From the NCBI GenBank assembly GCA_947650365.1, contig OX393549.1, positions 81,745,819 through 81,809,818 on the forward strand: a DNA stretch of 64,000 nucleotides, given 5' to 3'. The first letter of the stretch is position 1. Every line of letters begins with the position of its first letter. The DNA comes from Chamaelirium japonicum. Lineage: Eukaryota > Streptophyta > Magnoliopsida > Liliales > Melanthiaceae. The position numbers were made by a program, and so were the translations under genes. The notes below the pieces were generated by a model that saw nothing but the letters and a program-made list of their open reading frames with translations, made no database searches and was not told the DNA's origin. Below, piece by piece: positions 63,141-64,000 of the stretch.

Positions 63141-64000
63141 GCCAAGTTGAAATAATTGACCAGACCAGCGACCTCTTGAAATTTTGTTCTCTATTTGAAT
63201 TTCAGCCTTCATTTTGACATATGTTTCACAAAATAATTAATAATAATAAAGCTTATATTTTTTTTAAAGGGTCGTAAGCCGTTGTTGACTCGACGTGAAT
63301 TTTGGTACTAAATATTAGTGATCATTAGAATTATGCTTCCCTGACTATAAAGAGAGAGAAAGAGAGAGATAGAGGGATAGAGTCTGTCGGCCGTGTCCAG
63401 AGTAGGTGCTTGGAGGGCTAGATCGTCGAACAAGGCTGAGACACTATTAGAGAATCTAGTAGGTGATTGGAGCCCTAGATCGTCGAAGAAGAATAAGACA
63501 TGAGCATGACAGGGCGTAGTAAATTCCAAAAATTCCAAGTGTACAACCGATTATGACCAAGTTGCCATATCTTCTTTCGGAGAAACCCCCTCTAAACTGT
63601 TGAATGCATAATTAATCTTCCCCCGACAGTGATTTCTACCCTCAAATATACGAACCAAACGATTCCGACACCAGAATTCAGTTCCATTTTCGTAGAATTG
63701 CCCTCAAGTCTACGAACCAAGTGACCCATTAACGCGCATGCACAAAATAGGCTAAAGATCCCAAACTCATCACATGAGTTGAGAAAAATGCCTCAATTTT
63801 TTAATAACCACATATTCTGAAAGCTAGCTCACAACTAAGATGAGATTAAGGGTAATGGGTTAGGTTAGGATTGGACGTGTGACGACCAAAATCCAATAGC
63901 CAAGAGCCAAGACTCTTGGCTGTGATGTCAAGATGGATGAGTTAAGGTGAGGTGAGGTGCTGTGTATAAGACCATGAGTTAACCCCACATTGTTTGGAGA
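63141..64000. other. Right end of the window, no gene recognised
   Basis: Includes a GA-rich tract at about 63350-63380 and, at 63574-63735, a diverged relative of the repeat at 6766-6921 (ACGAACCAA...CAGTTCCATTTTCG). Otherwise nothing identifiable. Confidence 0.35.

Overview
This window is nuclear DNA of a flowering plant. It holds two intron-containing plant genes (a DUF1685 protein and a class B heat-shock transcription factor), several families of plant LTR retrotransposons, a Mutator-like element with an Ulp1-type gene, Helitrons, hAT-, CACTA- and Tourist-like pieces, and very long (TA)n, (CA)n and (GA)n microsatellites. The heat-shock factor's N-terminus and GC-rich coding exons look more monocot-like than eudicot-like to me, but this is judgement from memory and not a species call. 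I see no rRNA or tRNA genes, CRISPR arrays or prokaryotic operons.

Layout. 1-2.7 kb: GA/CA microsatellites and the 3' end of a Ty3/gypsy-type element (minisatellites, polypurine tract, LTR). 3-5.1 kb: hAT-like and foldback elements. 5.57-8.3 kb: two-exon DUF1685 gene whose 2.3-kb intron carries a Tourist-like MITE and a small Helitron. 9.2-14 kb: LINE 3' end, hAT-like elements, copia fragment and a MITE. 14.55-27.60 kb: an old Ty1/copia element delimited by an ATATG target duplication; just inside its primer-binding site lies a 4-kb chain of seven palindromic elements separated by (TA)n tracts. 27.67-28.94 kb: head-to-tail Helitrons and a hAT-like element with an exact 8-bp duplication. 29.8-33.06 kb: 5' LTR, gag and protease of a second gypsy-type element. 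33.10-43.21 kb: a 10.1-kb Mutator-like element (MULE) with terminal inverted repeats and a perfect 9-bp duplication. It carries a decayed DUF1985-Ulp1 gene on + and a decayed transposase gene on -, tail to tail. 43.2-47.8 kb: a tandem TRIM (LTR-internal-LTR-internal-LTR), a CACTA-like end, a LINE RNase H remnant and MITEs. 48.47-51.69 kb (minus): HSFB2-type gene with a heat-shock element and G-box upstream. 52.5-57 kb: Ty1/copia element lacking its integrase core. 57-64 kb: direct duplications, a CACTA-like end and foldback elements.

Only the DUF1685 and HSFB2 genes look like intact host genes. Nearly all the rest is nested transposon sequence in several stages of decay. The most unusual parts are the TA-anchored chain of nested palindromes (16.2-20.2 kb), the delimited Ulp1-bearing MULE with its dispersed ~22-bp repeat clusters, and the tandem TRIM. 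All coordinates and alignments were done by eye.
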